Source of the DNA: an uncultured Alphaproteobacteria bacterium
Lineage (GTDB): Bacteria > Pseudomonadota > Alphaproteobacteria > HIMB59
DNA: 64,000 nucleotides
NCBI GenBank assembly: GCA_902611415.1
Contig: CACLZM010000001.1
Span: 62,001 to 126,000 of the forward strand
Direction of reading: 5' to 3'
Below are positions 63,033-64,000 of this stretch, one piece after another. The notes beneath the pieces were generated by a model. The model was not told where the DNA came from, did not search any database, and saw only the letters and a program-made list of their open reading frames with translations. The translations under genes and the position numbers were made by a program. The first letter of the stretch is position 1. Each line of letters opens with the position of its first letter.

Positions 63033-63897
63033 TATGGAATTAATCAAAAAGCTAAGAGATACCACTGGTAGTGGCATTGTTGATTGCAAAAAAGCTCTCT
63101 CTGAAAATAACAATGATATAGACGCATCAGTTAAATGGTTAAGAGAAAAAGGTATTCTTAAGGCACAAAAAAAGCAAGATAGAGAAACAAATGAAGGTGT
63201 TGTCTCGTTTTATAATAATTCTTCAAATACAGAGTTTACAGTTTGCAAAATAAAATGTGAAACTGATTTTGTAGCTAAAAATAATGATTTTTTAGATTTT
63301 GCTGAGTCTCTTTGTAAAGCTATTCATGAAAATAAAAATATAAATGATAATGGAACTGATAAAGATTTAACTACTTTAACTATTAATGAACGAATTTTGA
63401 GTGATTGTCTAACAGATCTTATTTCTAAAATTGGTGAAAATATTCAAATTGTATCATATAAGAAATATTTTTCTGACAACTCAATTTTTATAAGTTACCT
63501 TCATAATAAATATAATTCAAATTGTTCAAAAATTGGTTCAGTTGTTGAAATTTCCACAGATAATCAAAATTCTGCCCTTAAGTTAGTTGATGAGTTAAAG
63601 ATTATAGCCATGCAAGTCTCTGCGATGAAACCTATGGGTATTGATGAAAATTCAATTAATTCAAAAATTCTTGATGATGAAAAAGATATTATTTTGAAAC
63701 AAATGACAAATGTGCCTGAAGATAAAAAAGATCAGATACTCAAAGGAAAATTAAATAAATTTTTAAAAGAAAATACTCTTTTAGGGCAAGCTTTAATAAC
63801 TGATCCGAAAAAAAGTGTAAGTTCTTTTTTGAGTGAAATTTCAAAAAATAATAACATAAGCCTTAACATTACATCTATGGATTTATATACTATCTAA
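63025..63897 (+). CDS. tsf: Elongation factor Ts
   Basis: MELIKKLRDTTGSGIVDCKKALSE, CETDFVAKNNDF; ATG 63025 preferred over 62992. Confidence 0.95.
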   Translation: MSSMELIKKLRDTTGSGIVDCKKALSENNNDIDASVKWLREKGILKAQKKQDRETNEGVVSFYNNSSNTEFTVCKIKCETDFVAKNNDFLDFAESLCKAIHENKNINDNGTDKDLTTLTINERILSDCLTDLISKIGENIQIVSYKKYFSDNSIFISYLHNKYNSNCSKIGSVVEISTDNQNSALKLVDELKIIAMQVSAMKPMGIDENSINSKILDDEKDIILKQMTNVPEDKKDQILKGKLNKFLKENTLLGQALITDPKKSVSSFLSEISKNNNISLNITSMDLYTI

Positions 63898-63901
63898 TAA
63901 T

Positions 63902-64000
63902 ATGTATAAAAATATCATGCTAAAGATATCTGGTGAGTCTTTAGCAGGATCTAATGAGCAGGGTTTTGACTTTGCTTTTCTAAATGAACTTTCAAATAGT
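63902..64000 (+). CDS. pyrH: UMP kinase, 3' partial
   Basis: MYKNIMLKISGESLAGSNEQGFDF; conserved rpsB-tsf-pyrH order; runs off window. Confidence 0.9.
   Translation, partial: MYKNIMLKISGESLAGSNEQGFDFAFLNELSNS

Overview
Low-GC, densely packed alphaproteobacterial chromosome segment, probably from a streamlined marine lineage (SAR11/HIMB59-like; taxonomy inferred from gene order and codon bias only). Left part (1-10.5 kb): nitrogen/glutamate cluster with class-II amidotransferase, GXGXG protein and FMN glutamate-synthase-like protein (MgsABC/GlxBCD type), a GlnT/GmaS-type glutamine synthetase homologue, a divergent Amt, two unannotated small membrane ORFs, and a separate group of class-I amidotransferase + second GS homologue + MetX-like protein. 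Middle (10.5-35 kb): tyrS, anmK, mnmA, sufBCDS-sufT-sufA, DMT transporters, thrS, hisI, dusA-like, glnE, glnA, glnB, tRNA-His, tRNA-Leu, tig, clpP, clpX, lon, HU, tRNA-Val, tRNA-Asp. 35.2-37.9 kb: a small accessory element inserted at tRNA-Asp, bounded by a 46-bp exact duplication of the tRNA 3' end, with repeated GGTGARCA motifs near both ends, a second nested 38-bp direct repeat around a secreted hydrolase gene, two overlooked or poorly described small ORFs, and no integrase. It is followed by a lyase-like lipoprotein ORF. Right part (39-64 kb): complete nuoA-N operon, birA, coaX, RNase J, proS, lolC/E, lolD, dnaE, rpsB (with a structured leader), tsf, pyrH (partial). The best candidate for something undescribed is the integrase-less tRNA-Asp element; second is the GS/amidotransferase/MetX cluster.
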